A DNA stretch of 64,000 bases from Sycobia sp. Sy_11 (taxonomy: Eukaryota > Arthropoda > Insecta > Hymenoptera > Epichrysomallidae). Below the pieces are notes generated by a model. The model saw only the letters and a program-made list of their open reading frames with translations. It made no database searches and was not told the origin of the DNA. The position numbers and the translations under genes were made by a program. Positions 51,591 to 63,164 of the stretch are shown in pieces (the stretch's first letter is position 1; each line of letters opens with the position of its first letter). The DNA lies in the NCBI GenBank assembly GCA_018907035.1, contig JACCIC010000028.1, positions 62,001 through 126,000 of the forward strand. The letters are read 5' to 3'.

Positions 51591-53282
51591 ATGGACGTGA
51601 AAAAGTACAAAGTGGAAGCTTTTATAATTCCTAAATGTAGTAATAATGTGGTTAAATTAAACGAGGTTCATAATGAAAAACTAAGTGATCAAATATCTAG
51701 TTCACAGAAAGAATCTGACTTTGAAGATGATTGTCAGAAACATAAATTAGATGAAAAGAGTACATCTGAATTTTCCGAAGTATTTTTTAAAATTGATGAA
51801 CCCATTTATGATGAAATTATTGTTCCTATAAATAAAGAATTAAAGAGTAACACAACGCCTAAAGAAAAGAATTTAGAATACACAAAAGCATTTTTTAAAA
51901 TTGAAGAGCCTATTTATGATGAACCATTTGTAAGTAATTTAGTTAAGATTAATTCAAATAATATTAATAATAATTATGATATGCCTCAAAACCGTTGGGT
52001 ATTAGCTAATTCAAAATATCAACGATTTGGTATAGTTGCTCCTAAATTGAAAAAAAGGTCTAGTAGTTTAAAATCCATTGTTGAAGATATTGAATTTTTT
52101 GATGAAAGTTTACATGTTTGTGGTTGTGGATGCAAAAATGATTGTTTTAATAACAACCAACGTCCTGAAGATATAAGTGATGATATATTTAAAGAAAATT
52201 GGATGCAAAGATTAAATTCTTTAAGAAAATTAGAAACATTATTAAAAGATAAAGAAGTTGCACTTCAATCTCGTGAAAGGCTTTTATTTAAAAAAGAAAA
52301 GGAATTGAGAATTTTAGAAAGACTTGTGAGGGATAAAATGAGACAAGCAGAATTATATGCAAAACGATATAAAAAATCTTCGAGTTCAGAAAGTATTACA
52401 AATGAGAAGAAAAGTTTAGAATCTAATTGTTCAAATACGTTGAAATGTCATTCTAAATCTGAAAATTCATTGAATTCGGTTAATTGGATTTTAAAACAAA
52501 ATTCTAAACTTACAGAAGAAAACAAAATTGAAAACGTAATTAAAAATCTACCTAATTCTCAAAATTCTGTGGTTTCTGATAGATTAAGCAGTAAAGTAAG
52601 TACTATGAGATCAAGATCAAAGCCTCGCCAAACAGTAAAATATGATGATTTAGATTCAACTTTATCAGCTGATATTGGAGATTCATCTTTTATAGTAACT
52701 TCAAAAAGATTTGACCTTCAATCATTTAAAAGACCAGCAGCATTTGTACGATCAGCTAGTGTTAGATATCCGAATGTAAATGTTAGCGAGATCCATTCAA
52801 AAACTGAACCCCAAGTTAGTACATCAAGAGTAAATAATTTAACAGAAAAACATATGAATCAATTTTGTAATACAAAGGAAGAAAAGATGTTGAAAAAAAT
52901 GAATGAAAATATTTTAGCTTTCCAAGAGAAAGAAACTAAATTTCTAAACTATGGACTTATAGATGAACAATCTTCGCTCAATACAAAAGGTTTAGACAAA
53001 AACAAATTGTTCGACCAAAAAAGATTCTCGTATTTAAATTTAGAATTTAGGAATAAAACAACTAAGTTAAATTCATCAACAAAAGAAAGACCTATTTCGT
53101 GGAATGAAGATGCGGATGACTGGTTGAAAAAGAAAAGAGAAGCCTATAACCTATCAACACAAAAAATTAATATTGAAAATATTGCTGAGAAAGAAAATAT
53201 TGATAAACAAGCAAAACTCGATAAATCTGGCAAAACAACTAAAAGAAAACAAAATAGGAAAAAATTTTCTATATTTCGTTAA
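51591..53282 (+). CDS. Coiled-coil protein of unknown function
   Basis: A single coding exon of 563 aa, starting MDVKKYKVEAF just after a likely 5' UTR intron; AATAAA follows at 53314. Near the N-terminus the segment FFKIDEPIYDE (about residues 64-74) recurs as FFKIEEPIYDE (about 101-111), about 35 residues later, an internal duplication that may be a short docking motif. A Cys-rich CGCGCKNDC lies near residue 180. Residues about 205-265 are rich in Lys/Glu/Leu heptads and should form a coiled coil. The remainder is Ser/Asn/Lys-rich and likely disordered, ending in a basic tail (KRKQNRKKFSIFR). There is no signal peptide or membrane segment. I do not recognise the family. It lies tail to tail with NDUFB1. 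Confidence 0.85.
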   Translation: MDVKKYKVEAFIIPKCSNNVVKLNEVHNEKLSDQISSSQKESDFEDDCQKHKLDEKSTSEFSEVFFKIDEPIYDEIIVPINKELKSNTTPKEKNLEYTKAFFKIEEPIYDEPFVSNLVKINSNNINNNYDMPQNRWVLANSKYQRFGIVAPKLKKRSSSLKSIVEDIEFFDESLHVCGCGCKNDCFNNNQRPEDISDDIFKENWMQRLNSLRKLETLLKDKEVALQSRERLLFKKEKELRILERLVRDKMRQAELYAKRYKKSSSSESITNEKKSLESNCSNTLKCHSKSENSLNSVNWILKQNSKLTEENKIENVIKNLPNSQNSVVSDRLSSKVSTMRSRSKPRQTVKYDDLDSTLSADIGDSSFIVTSKRFDLQSFKRPAAFVRSASVRYPNVNVSEIHSKTEPQVSTSRVNNLTEKHMNQFCNTKEEKMLKKMNENILAFQEKETKFLNYGLIDEQSSLNTKGLDKNKLFDQKRFSYLNLEFRNKTTKLNSSTKERPISWNEDADDWLKKKREAYNLSTQKINIENIAEKENIDKQAKLDKSGKTTKRKQNRKKFSIFR

Positions 53283-53313
53283 TTATAAATGTTTTAAATG
53301 TAACTTTAATATT

Positions 53314-53319
53314 AATAAA
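53314..53319 (+). terminator. Polyadenylation signal of the coiled-coil gene
   Basis: AATAAA 32 bases after the stop. Confidence 0.65.
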
Positions 53320-53480
53320 ATAGAATTGACAAAAAATATATTTTGAAACTGATTTTTTTTTAATATTAACTTATTAATACTTTTTTATTGATTATATATA
53401 TATATATTAATAAGAACATAAACAAATATACTATAAATTACAATAAATATTCAAATAATTTTTCTTTACTTATGTTTTCA

Positions 53481-53486
53481 TTTATT
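53481..53486 (-). terminator. Polyadenylation signal of NDUFB1
   Basis: TTTATT on the plus strand reads AATAAA on the minus strand, about 55 bases beyond the stop codon. Confidence 0.6.
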
Positions 53487-53541
53487 CATTATAACTAGAG
53501 AAATAATATATTGATTTAATGTGTGATTTTAAAATTGTCTT

Positions 53542-53721
53542 CTACCATGAAGGTACTTCTGGTGGCACATCTCTTTTATACAAAGCTGATTTATCTCTAA
53601 AACGGGCCAATCTCTCATCTTCGAAGTAGTGCAATATTACACCAAATGCATAACCAAGAAAAGGCAATGGTAATATTAGATATTCTTTGTTTGTAAGTTG
53701 TAAAAATCGCTTTGCAGTCAT
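53542..53721 (-). CDS. NDUFB1: NADH dehydrogenase (complex I) 1 beta subcomplex subunit 1
   Basis: A 59-residue open frame in one exon. It matches the MNLL/NDUFB1 pattern: a short N-terminus, one hydrophobic membrane segment (about residues 14-34, LILPLPFLGYAFGVILHYF), then the family's charged segment DERLARFRDKSALYKR and a short tail. NDUFB1 is an accessory subunit in the membrane arm of mitochondrial complex I; such subunits support assembly and do not carry redox centres. Its length is close to the vertebrate protein's. The identification rests on the DERL-x2-FR-x-KS pattern and size. It is transcribed away from Twinkle, about 2 kb upstream, and tail to tail with the coiled-coil gene. Confidence 0.9.
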   Translation of the reverse strand: MTAKRFLQLTNKEYLILPLPFLGYAFGVILHYFEDERLARFRDKSALYKRDVPPEVPSW

Positions 53722-55371
53722 TCTGTTTGGTTCTGCTTTGCTTTATTTGCTTTCCACTTCTGTGTATGACTATAATCTGCGTATATTATAGAAAATGTGA
53801 TCGTTGGAAATATGAAAACAAGTGCGTACTTTCTATATAGTGAGTATAATGACTTTGCTTCCATCAAACTGTAATATATGTTTATTTGTTATTATTTTCT
53901 TGAAGTAGTTTTTATTAAATCAAATATATTAGTTAATTGATGTATTGACTAGTGCATAAAGGTTATGTATTAATTACTTTCACTGATTACATAATAGTAT
54001 GTACAATATAATTTTATCTTTATTGAAGAAACTAAATTTCGAGAAAAAAATATTTTCATGAATTATATTATGAATTTGTACGATTTAAAGAACCTTTGAA
54101 CTATATTGATCTACATCAAATAACACATGGTTGAATAAAAACTATATGTAGTTCAATTTTATACAAAATTTTAAAAAGAATAGTTTTTTTTAATTAACTT
54201 TTATTAATACATAATTTATTAAAGTTATTAGTTTATTACACCCTTGCGGTTTATTACATTTTTAAGTTTGATAAAATAATTTGTAAAAATTAAAATTTTA
54301 AATAGTCAGTATTAACAAGCAGATACTTTCTTAAGCTAAATTAAAAAAGTAAGAAATGTAATTAAGCAAGTACCTACATTTTAATATGCGTAAAATCAGA
54401 GATGAAATACAATCATAAATCCAGCAATCAATCGAATCTCTTAATTCTGATGACTGATGAAAACAATTAAAAACATGTAATCAGGATTCAGGATATGCTT
54501 GGCAGGTCTTGAATACTGAATTACATTACGATTACCGCAGTATTTGGTATAATTTGTGCTATTTACTGCTATATTGCTAGCTCTGGTTAGCTCAGGCAAG
54601 GTTCAGGTTAGCTCCGGCAGGCTTCGGTCTGATTCGGTCTATCTCTTATATCTTTCTATCTATACTATATGAATACGAGCCCTTTAGAATTACGAGCCTG
54701 CGTGAAGGCAGCGGAAGTGAACATCTTACCCGATCTTATCAATGGTTGCACTTGCATAAACGGTATAGTCAGTAAATATGATAAAATATGCCAATTTTAA
54801 ATTAAAAAATGATTTTTTTACGATAGTCTATTAGAACACCTTAAAACATATAAGCTGATATATAAGTGTACAAGTTTCAGCAAAATCAAAGAGGTGCGTG
54901 CATGGTGCGTGCTCATCAATGCTTTTTCAAAGTCTATCTTAATATAACCAATATATAACTTGATATAACATCTCTGATATAATCCAATTAATGGCGAAAA
55001 AAACTTGACTTTGGAGGGTAGAGAGAAGGAGTGGAAACTCCGATAAAATCGTGTCAAATATTACAAGGCAGGAGGTTACGCTAAAATTGACCGCGAGATT
55101 GCGACACTCAAGTAGCCTAGTAGCTGCTACGCTGCTAGCATAGTAGTATCTGCTGGTATTATACCAATGAAATGCGAATGCGATATGCGGATTGCGGATA
55201 CATTTAATATGATAAACGCAACAAATTACACAATAGGGTCAACACGACGAACACGTGCGTCATACACGTGCACTATACCTATGCATTTGAATTTTTGGAA
55301 TTTAAGAATTATCTAAAATTATATTTATATGTATAATAATTATGTATGATACTATATTTCTGTAAATAATA
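53722..55371. other. Intergenic region between NDUFB1 and Twinkle
   Basis: Mostly AT-rich. It holds a short array of GGTTAGCTC-like units (54577-54655) and CG-containing DNA near 55240-55290 with an ACACGTGC palindrome-like motif. No gene recognised; an open frame at 54818-55057 (-) has no domain. Confidence 0.55.
54577..54655. repeat. Degenerate tandem GGTTAGCTC(A/C)GGCA repeat
   Basis: Units GCTCTGGTTAGCTCAGGCA, GGTTCAGGTTAGCTCCGGCA and GGCTTCGGTCTGATTCGGT run on from each other with decreasing similarity. Confidence 0.65.
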
Positions 55372-55410
55372 ATGGAGCAAAATTTTTTGTATTCAATATT
55401 TTCTGATAAG
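55372..55410 (+). other. Possible upstream exon or uORF of Twinkle
   Basis: ATG GAG CAA... is open for 13 codons to a strong donor, AAG|GTGAGT, at 55411. A matching acceptor, TTTCACAG, lies near 55590. The joined frame then stops after about 13 more codons, so this is more likely a 5' UTR exon with a short upstream frame than Twinkle coding sequence. Confidence 0.35.
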
Positions 55411-55754
55411 GTGAGTGTTTTTATGTTTCCCTGTAAAATTTTAATCTTGACGCACGTGTCAAAGTGTGTGACTTCAAATATTCGTATATATTAATTAAAA
55501 ATGAATAACAAGTAATTTCAAATAATTTCTTGGAACATATTATCACAGAACATCAACATATATTTACAAATTTACTTTCAATTTCACAGGTTATGTTTTA
55601 TCTACCTGCCAATATTCAAATTAGCCGGTGATATTTTTTATTAACCTCCTCACGATAAAATGATGCTCTATACACGTAATTGAGAAAATGTTATATTTAA
55701 AAATTATTGATTCTATTTTATAAATTGAATATAAAAGTATTTTTAAATACCAAA

Positions 55755-58220
55755 ATGGTTTTAATAAAATGTTCAATCCTTACTTTTTATGAACGTTTAT
55801 TATTAAAAAAAATATATAAACCTAATATTTTTACAAGATTTTATAATATTAATGAAGGAAATTCAGTAATCAGCTTGTTAGAAATCAAGCGTATTTTAAA
55901 ATCGGCAAATAGTCCTTTTTTAGAAGGTCATGCATGTCTGGTCACAAATTATCCATTATGTGAGGATTTAAATCCAAAAAATTGTAAATTATATATAAAT
56001 AAAATAACAGGTACCTAGCAGATTTTTTACTGTCAAAATATAATTAGAATTTCTGTATTTAAGTTCAATACATATTTTATAGGGTTTTTTATTTGTGAAA
56101 ACTGTAAATGCATTGGAAGTTGGAAAACATTAGAACAATTTTTGCAAGCTAAAAAAGGAAAAAAAGATTTAGAAAATATAAAACATTTTAAAAAAACTAT
56201 GAAATTTTTTCCTAATTTTAATGAAGAATGGAATAAATTACAAATTTCCACTGAATTAGTTGAAAAAATGCCGATTCATATTTATAATAGTGTTGTTGAA
56301 AAATTTAATCTAGAGGTAAAAAATTTTAAATATCATTTAATATTAATAAATTTGAGTATATTTTTTCAACATTTGTACTATTCTGTTTTATAATAGTATG
56401 TATCTAAAGAAATTATGTCACAAATGAATGTACTTTATGATGAAATATCAAGAACGTTTTATTTTCCTTTATTAATGTTTAATAATCTAATTGTTGGATA
56501 TAAATCTTTATCTTGTAAATCTAATATATCAGAAACTGTACCTGAAATAAATACTGGTGGTGTAGTTATTTACAAACAAAAACATATAAAATCAGATGGA
56601 ACAGCTGTCCTTGTACCAAATATAGAAGATTTATTAGCTATAGCTTCGACAAAAGCTGCTAATTTAATAATATGTCTTCCTTATGGATTGCAAAATATTC
56701 CTCAACAAATATTACCAAGTTTGGAAATATATAAAAAACTTATTTTGTGGTTTGGAAATGATGAACCAAGTTGGGATACTGCACGGCAGTTTGCAAAAAA
56801 GCTAGGAGAAAAAAGATGTTGTTTTGTAAGACCAATAGATCAGCAACCTCAAGCACAAGTAGCTGTAAATTTAGGATATAATTTGAAAGAAATTATTCAG
56901 AATGCACAACCAATTTGGCATCAAAGTATAACAACTTTTCAAAGCTTAAGACAAGATATTTTAAGTGATTTACAAAATATAGACAAGGTTCAAGGAATAA
57001 AATGGACGAGATATCCAACATTAAATAAAATTTTAAAAGGTCATAGAAGAGGAGAATTTACTGTACTTACAGGTCCAACAGGTAATTAATATTTTGATAA
57101 TAAAAACTGAAAGGAAGGAAAGTATGAATTCATTAGTAAATGATTTAATTTTTAATTAGGGTGTGGAAAGACAACCTTTATGAGTGAATATTCTTTGGAT
57201 TTAGCAATGCAAGGAGTTAATACTTTATGGGGCAGCTTTGAAATAAGGAATGCTAGATTAGCTAAAACTATGTTGCAACAAATGATAGGTGTACCATTAG
57301 ATGAAAATTTAGATAAATTTGATTTATATGCTGATGCTTTTGAAAAACTTCCAATTTATTTTATGACTTTTCATGGTCAGCAAAATATTAACATTGTAAT
57401 GGAAGTATGTTTCAAATACATTAAATTGTATTATATTATTATTTTGTATTACTAAAACTAAATACATTTTTTAGGCTGTAGAACATGCTACTTATGTGCA
57501 TGATATTGCTCATGTCATAATTGATAATATACAATTTATGATGGGCATGGCAGATGAACCAAAATTTGTAGATAGGTAAATAAATATTTTCAAAATCTTT
57601 ATATATTCATTTATATTTTACAAACTGAAAATAACGTTTAAAAATTACAGATTATTTCATTAAAAATTAGATTTAAAATTTATCAATATTAGTAATTAAT
57701 TTTTATTGATTGTTCTTTATTAAAATTATCAGATTATTCTTGATCTTATACTAAAATAAAAGTTCATTGATCTTTGATTGTAATAAAAAAATGTTATATA
57801 TGAAATTTTCTAGATTTTGGAAACAGGATAAAATTATTGCAGCTTTCAGAACATTTGCTACAAAATTTAATTGCCATGTTTCATTAGTTATTCATCCTAG
57901 AAAAGAAAGAGAGGATGGAGATTTAACAACTGCTTCAATTTTTGGAGGAGCAAAAGCAAGTCAAGAAGCTGACAATGTTTTAATTGTCCAAGATAAAAGA
58001 TTAACAAATGTTCGAGGGAAAAAATATTTGCAGGTATGATAAAAAATAAATTTTAACATTGTCTAAACAAATTAGTGTATATATTTTATATTTTTATTTA
58101 CAGGTAGCCAAAAATCGCTACAGTGGTGATTTAGGAATAATGAGTCTTGATTTTGATAAATCTAGTCTGAGTTATATACAAAAGAAGTCAAAATCTGATA
58201 TAGAATCTACTGATGTTTAA
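55755..58220 (+). CDS. TWNK: Twinkle mitochondrial replicative DNA helicase
   Basis: Seven coding exons (55755-56010, 56083-56315, 56397-57081, 57160-57404, 57475-57575, 57814-58033, 58104-58220) give 618 aa, with all phases matching (1,0,1,0,2,0). Twinkle is the hexameric 5'-3' helicase of the mtDNA replisome, related to phage T7 gp4. Residues 1-35 are basic and hydrophobic without acidic runs, fitting a mitochondrial targeting sequence. The N-terminal primase-like region has a cysteine cluster (C61, C69, C77 and CENCKC at 90-95); insect Twinkles are reported to keep metal or Fe-S binding cysteines here, unlike vertebrates. The linker helix region ([12 protein letters not shown]) precedes the RecA-like helicase domain: Walker A GPTGCGKTT (389-397), Walker B ending at Asp490 (AHVIIDN) and motif H4 KNRYSGDLG (583-591). 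The start is the first ATG in the exon; longer reads rely on a TTG. AATAAA follows at 58253. Confidence 0.96.
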
Positions 58221-58599
58221 ATCAACTGACTGTCGAATGCAAAAATAAGTTTAATAAAATGACTTTTTTATATTAAATGTTAAAAATTATTTCACATATT
58301 TCAATCCTTGCTTTTCTAGCATAAGAGAGCATATAATTAAATATAATTTATTTTAGTGTTCTAATAAATATTTCAAAATATTAGAATAAAATTGCTGTTA
58401 CTTAGTGATTAATAACTGCCCTTAATGATTATTGTCAAAACTATTTTAAATATAATATAATTCATTTAATTATATACAAAAATAGTTGCTTATAAAATTT
58501 GTTGCTTGCCTATAAATGTGTGTACTTAAAAGTCAATATTAGAGTTTTCAAAACATGCCATTTTATTTTAAATAAATTCAGGAACGTAAAACCTATTAA

Positions 58600-58604
<5 letters not shown>

Positions 58605-58658
<54 letters not shown>
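58605..58658. repeat. (TA)n microsatellite
   Basis: TA tract of about 54 bases. Confidence 0.97.
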
Positions 58659-58661
<3 letters not shown>

Positions 58662-59031
58662 TTACAATTGAAATGGACCTTAAAGATCCTTTTACAATAT
58701 AACATATCATAATTAAAGATGTAAATTATATACATTAAATTATAGTAATTTAACATAATTTATATCTAAATTAAAATATTTTTAAAATATTTATGAATTA
58801 ACACATATATATTACATCATATTTTCTACTACAGTCTCATTTTCAATCCTTAAAAGCTCCAATGTGCAAACGCAATCATATTTGACGATTTGATGAAGAA
58901 TAAAATATAATTTTTAATACTAATTCATCTAAAATTTCTGAAACTCTATGTGAGTATAACATGTTTAGAAATTGAAATACAAATATTGGATTATAACATA
59001 CAGGTAGATACTTTACTGATAGTAAATTGAA

Positions 59032-59033
<2 letters not shown>

Positions 59034-59091
<58 letters not shown>
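59034..59091. repeat. (TA)n microsatellite
   Basis: TA tract of about 58 bases. Confidence 0.97.
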
Positions 59092-59094
<3 letters not shown>

Positions 59095-59781
59095 CAGAAT
59101 TTCATTTTATTAAATAGAATTGTTTATAAGGTGTTTATATGACAGAGCCATAAAATAAAACTGGTGTGGCTAAAGAATTAAATAAAATTAATATGGATTT
59201 GGAATGTTTAAAATTAGAGATCATTCAGATAAAAAACAGTTTTTAGTTCAATTTAAATATCATAAAATTTATGTTGGTATATATAGAAATTATTTTAAAA
59301 TAAAAAATGTTTTCAGTTTATTAGTAACAATTTAAAAAAATTTTGTTTTCTGTTAAGAAACTCCAAATAAATTTTATAAGTTTTTATATAGGTAAAATTA
59401 TTAATATGAATAATATTAATAGTATTATTATCCCGTATGAATCGTACCCGCGATATTATAATAAAAGATTACATCGGATAATGTGTACATAATAGGCATA
59501 CTTGAAAATACGCGCTATATTACTTCATGATACGCTGGTCAATATGGAAAGTACACGCAGATACACGAGGACAGACGAGGAGCATTAAAGAAGCATTAGT
59601 AGAGATTATTGAGATTATATTCAGCCAATTCCAGTTGAGAAACACTATCTCTGACGACCGAACTCGTGTCGTATTCCTGGTGGACTCTTCGATAATAAAA
59701 TAAATCAAATAGTGAAAAGAGCGCGATCTAGCGTTGTTGCTAGCGTGGCTGCTCAGTAAATAAAATCAGAAATGTGGCGCG

Positions 59782-59790
59782 TATATAAAA
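59782..59790 (+). promoter_or_regulatory. Possible TATA box of the galactosyltransferase gene
   Basis: TATATAAAA preceded by GGCGCG, about 300 bases before the ATG at 60087. A start near 59812 would give a 5' UTR containing a GAGAGAGAAAGAGA stretch. Confidence 0.4.
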
Positions 59791-60086
59791 TGTGAATCAC
59801 GCGCTCCCACCGTAGCAGAGTATAGAGAGAGAAAGAGAATATAAGAGTATACAATCATCTGTCGACTGTCATATAGCAGTACAAAGTGTAATCTACAGAC
59901 AGAGTTTAGATCTGCTAGTAGTATATTATTATATTGATATAGATTATTTTTATATTTATATACGATTTGTTAGAATCTTTTATTTTTTGTTGTAGTACAG
60001 AAATTTTTATTATTAATAATATTATTGTTATTACAGTTACCTAGAAATTAACAATATTAAAGTTCATAGAACGTTTATTCTTTAAA

Positions 60087-63000
60087 ATGAAATGTTTTTT
60101 TAATTGTGTGCTTTTCATAATTTTCTTTATGGTTACATATGTTACATGTTCTAATATAGTATTTAAAAAACCCAGTATTTTAATTAGCATTCTTGCTAGA
60201 AATAAAGGCCATATATTACCTTATACGTTATCTTTTTTAGAAAAGCTTAATTATCCTAAAAAAAGAATAGCATTGTGGTAAGAATAAACAATTCTTGAGA
60301 TATTTTGAATAATGTTGTTTGAAATTCAAAATTATCTTTAGTTTTCTTTGGTTATTTTAGGATATACAGCGATAATAATATAGATAATACTATTGATGTA
60401 TTAAAAACTTGGTTAAATGAACAAAATAATAATTATTTTGGTATTAATGCAACTTTAGATGAAAGAACAAAAGGGCACAACGATGAAAAAGGTATTGCTG
60501 ATTGGTCTTCTACTAGATTTGAGCACATAATTGAATTAAGAGAGAAGGTTCTTAATTATGCTAGAAATATTTGGGCTGATTATATATTTGTAAGTATTCT
60601 TTTGCAATACTTAATTATCTAAGTATTAGTTGTTTGTTTGATGCTTTTGATACATTTATTATTTTTATTTTAATTCTCTTATTTTTACAAAAAATTTAAT
60701 TAAGTAAATTATAATATTTAATACAAACATTTAATTTTTAAAAATTTTTTTAACTATATCATTTTAGATGCTTGATGCAGATGTTTTGTTAACAAATGAG
60801 AATACACTTGATTTATTGATTACAAAAAATGAAACAATTATAGCACCTCTATTGAAATCAGATGGAATGTATAGTAATTTTTGGTCAGGAATGACAAATG
60901 AGTTTTACTATAAACGAACAGATCAATATAAACCAATTTTGTTTCAAAATATAAGAGGTTGCTTTCCTACAGTAATGGTACATAGTGCAGTATTAATTGA
61001 TCTCAGAAGAGAAGATAGTGATCTATTAACTTATAATTCTAAAAACTTAAACGCTTATAATGGTCCAAGAGATGATATTATTACTTTTGCACTTAGTGCA
61101 AATTTTTCAGGTGAAAATTTTTTGACATTTAAAGTAAATTGTGTATGTATTATATGTGTGCATATAGCTTTTTATGTGCATGGATGTGTATATATATATA
61201 TGAATGAGAAATTGATAATAGAAAAATATAAATATGTTATATCAATTAAAATATTTTAATATTTAGATATTCCATTACATATTTGTAATGATGAAAATTA
61301 TGGTTTCATAACGGTACCACTGGAAAATGATGATAACATCGAACATGATTTTCAACAACTGATTAATATAAAGCTGGAAATGTTAGCAGCTGGTAAAATT
61401 TTGCTATTGCAAATATTTATTGAAAAGTAACCATCTTAATATAACTATTTTAATCATAATAGCTGATCAAGAAATTATTGATGTATCGGAAAATATGAAA
61501 CATTTTCTTACTTACCCTGAGAAAGATAAAATGGGACTCGACAATATATATATGATTAACTTATTAAGGAGACCTGAACGACGACGTAGAATGTTAGCTT
61601 GTTTTAATGAATTGGGAATTAATGTAGATGTTATTGATGCAATTGATGGAAGGTATAAGCTGACTATTTTTATTATGAAAGATTTAATATATCAGTTTCA
61701 TATCTAAGAATTGATTTAATTGCGAAAATGTCAAAATTTGTTGAATTTCGTGTAACTCATTTATTGTTTAAATTTTTGAAAATTATTCTATTTCACATTT
61801 GGGTGTTCAAAATTTGGAAGATCATAATCTCTTTAATTCTCTACATTCAATTTCTTAACAATTATTATTTACTTTTTTTGATTGTGGCACAAAATATAAA
61901 AAAATTGTCATTTAAAGTGTTCGGAAGGATAGATAAATAATAAAACTAAATATTTATATTATTTAACATATTTAAAATAAAAATAATATTGAGTATAAAG
62001 GGATGATTTTAATAAAAATTTTACAAATAGAAAATAATGCCAAATTATTGTTGCTAATTGGTCATTTAAAATTTTTAATGTATAGATCACATAATTATAT
62101 TCAATATTAAAAAAGGATTAGTCGTTTTAGTGTTAAAATCATGTTAAGTAGATAGTGATATTATTTTTATTAATTTTATTTTCTACTCATTACAATATTT
62201 TAAAAATAATTTTGAAATTACTGATTTAATATCGAATATATATAAAAACAAGTTACTATTTCAGAATGTTAAATGACAGTTTCTTAAACTCATGGAATAT
62301 AAAAGTAATGCCTGAATATGAAGATCCTTATCATCATAGGTAAACTTCGTTCAAGACTATAATTTTTTTTAAAAATGTTAATTTTATGTTTATAATTGTA
62401 GGCCAATGAAAATGGGAGAAATAGGATGCTTTTTAAGCCACTATATTGTTTGGAATAAGGTAAATAATATATTTAATTTGGTCTAATAGGGTTAATTTAA
62501 ACATTTATTATTAAATGTTATTATTTAATCATTAAAGATTATTGAACATGGACATGATGTAGTACTAGTTTTAGAAGACGATGTTAAATTTGAACCATAT
62601 TTTAGACAAAAACTCACATTCCTTCTGCATGAGCTTGAAAAATTTAGGAATGATTGGGATCTCGTGTAAGCATTACTAGAATTTATTTTATAAAGAGATA
62701 TATAATAATTTTAAATACAAGCTTTTAAATATTTAGTTATCTTGGAAGGAAAAAAATTGGAGCAAATGAAAAGTGGGTTGAAGATTCTGAACATCTGCTT
62801 TATGCAGGCTATAGTTATTGGACTGTTGGATATTTGCTATCAGCTAAAGGTGCAAAAAAGTTGATTAATTCTAAGCCATTAGAAAATTTAATTCCTGTTG
62901 ATGAATTCTTACCCATAATGTATGACAAGCATCCAAGGTACTTTTATGATTTTAATGTTGTTATTTATCAGACTCAAACAACAAATAATTTTTTTTTTAA

Positions 63001-63164
63001 GGGATGATTGGAAACAAAGTTTTGAAGATAGGAACTTAATAGCTCTTTCAGTAGAACCACTTATTTTATTTCCAACTCATTATACAGGTGATAATGGGTA
63101 TATCAGTGATACTGAAGATTCAGTTTTAATTTCTAATAAGTCAGATAAAAAAGAAGAACTTTAA
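60087..63164 (+). CDS. Procollagen galactosyltransferase (glycosyltransferase family 25)
   Basis: Ten coding exons (60087-60277, 60361-60589, 60768-61110, 61267-61392, 61463-61652, 62265-62339, 62402-62459, 62538-62665, 62737-62937, 63002-63164) give 567 aa with matching phases throughout. The enzyme transfers galactose from UDP-Gal to hydroxylysine of collagens in the ER (COLGALT1/2, CERCAM family). Residues 1-21 are a signal peptide. The N-terminal GT domain carries the DXD motif MLDADV (Asp143-Asp145). The C-terminal GT25 domain has INLLRRPERRRRM, GCFLSHYIVW and LVLEDDVKF (E417-D418-D419), followed by DEFLPIMY. The protein ends in KKEEL, a KDEL-like ER-retrieval signal, as in its relatives. 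Exons are small and introns mostly under 200 bases, except 613 bases after exon 5. Length is slightly below the human 622. Confidence 0.96.

Larger units (their letters stand above)
58221..60086. other. Intergenic region with the GT25 promoter
   Basis: AT-rich, with AATAAA at 58253-58258 for Twinkle and two long TA tracts. The last 350 bases are richer in GC and hold the likely promoter and 5' UTR of the galactosyltransferase gene. Confidence 0.6.

Noticed and set aside
55707..55754. Earlier start for Twinkle
   Set aside because: The longer frame would begin with TTG. The first ATG is at 55755 and gives a good targeting sequence.
61653..62264. Open frame in the longest intron of the galactosyltransferase gene
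   Set aside because: Intronic, AT-rich, no domain; exons on both sides join in phase without it.
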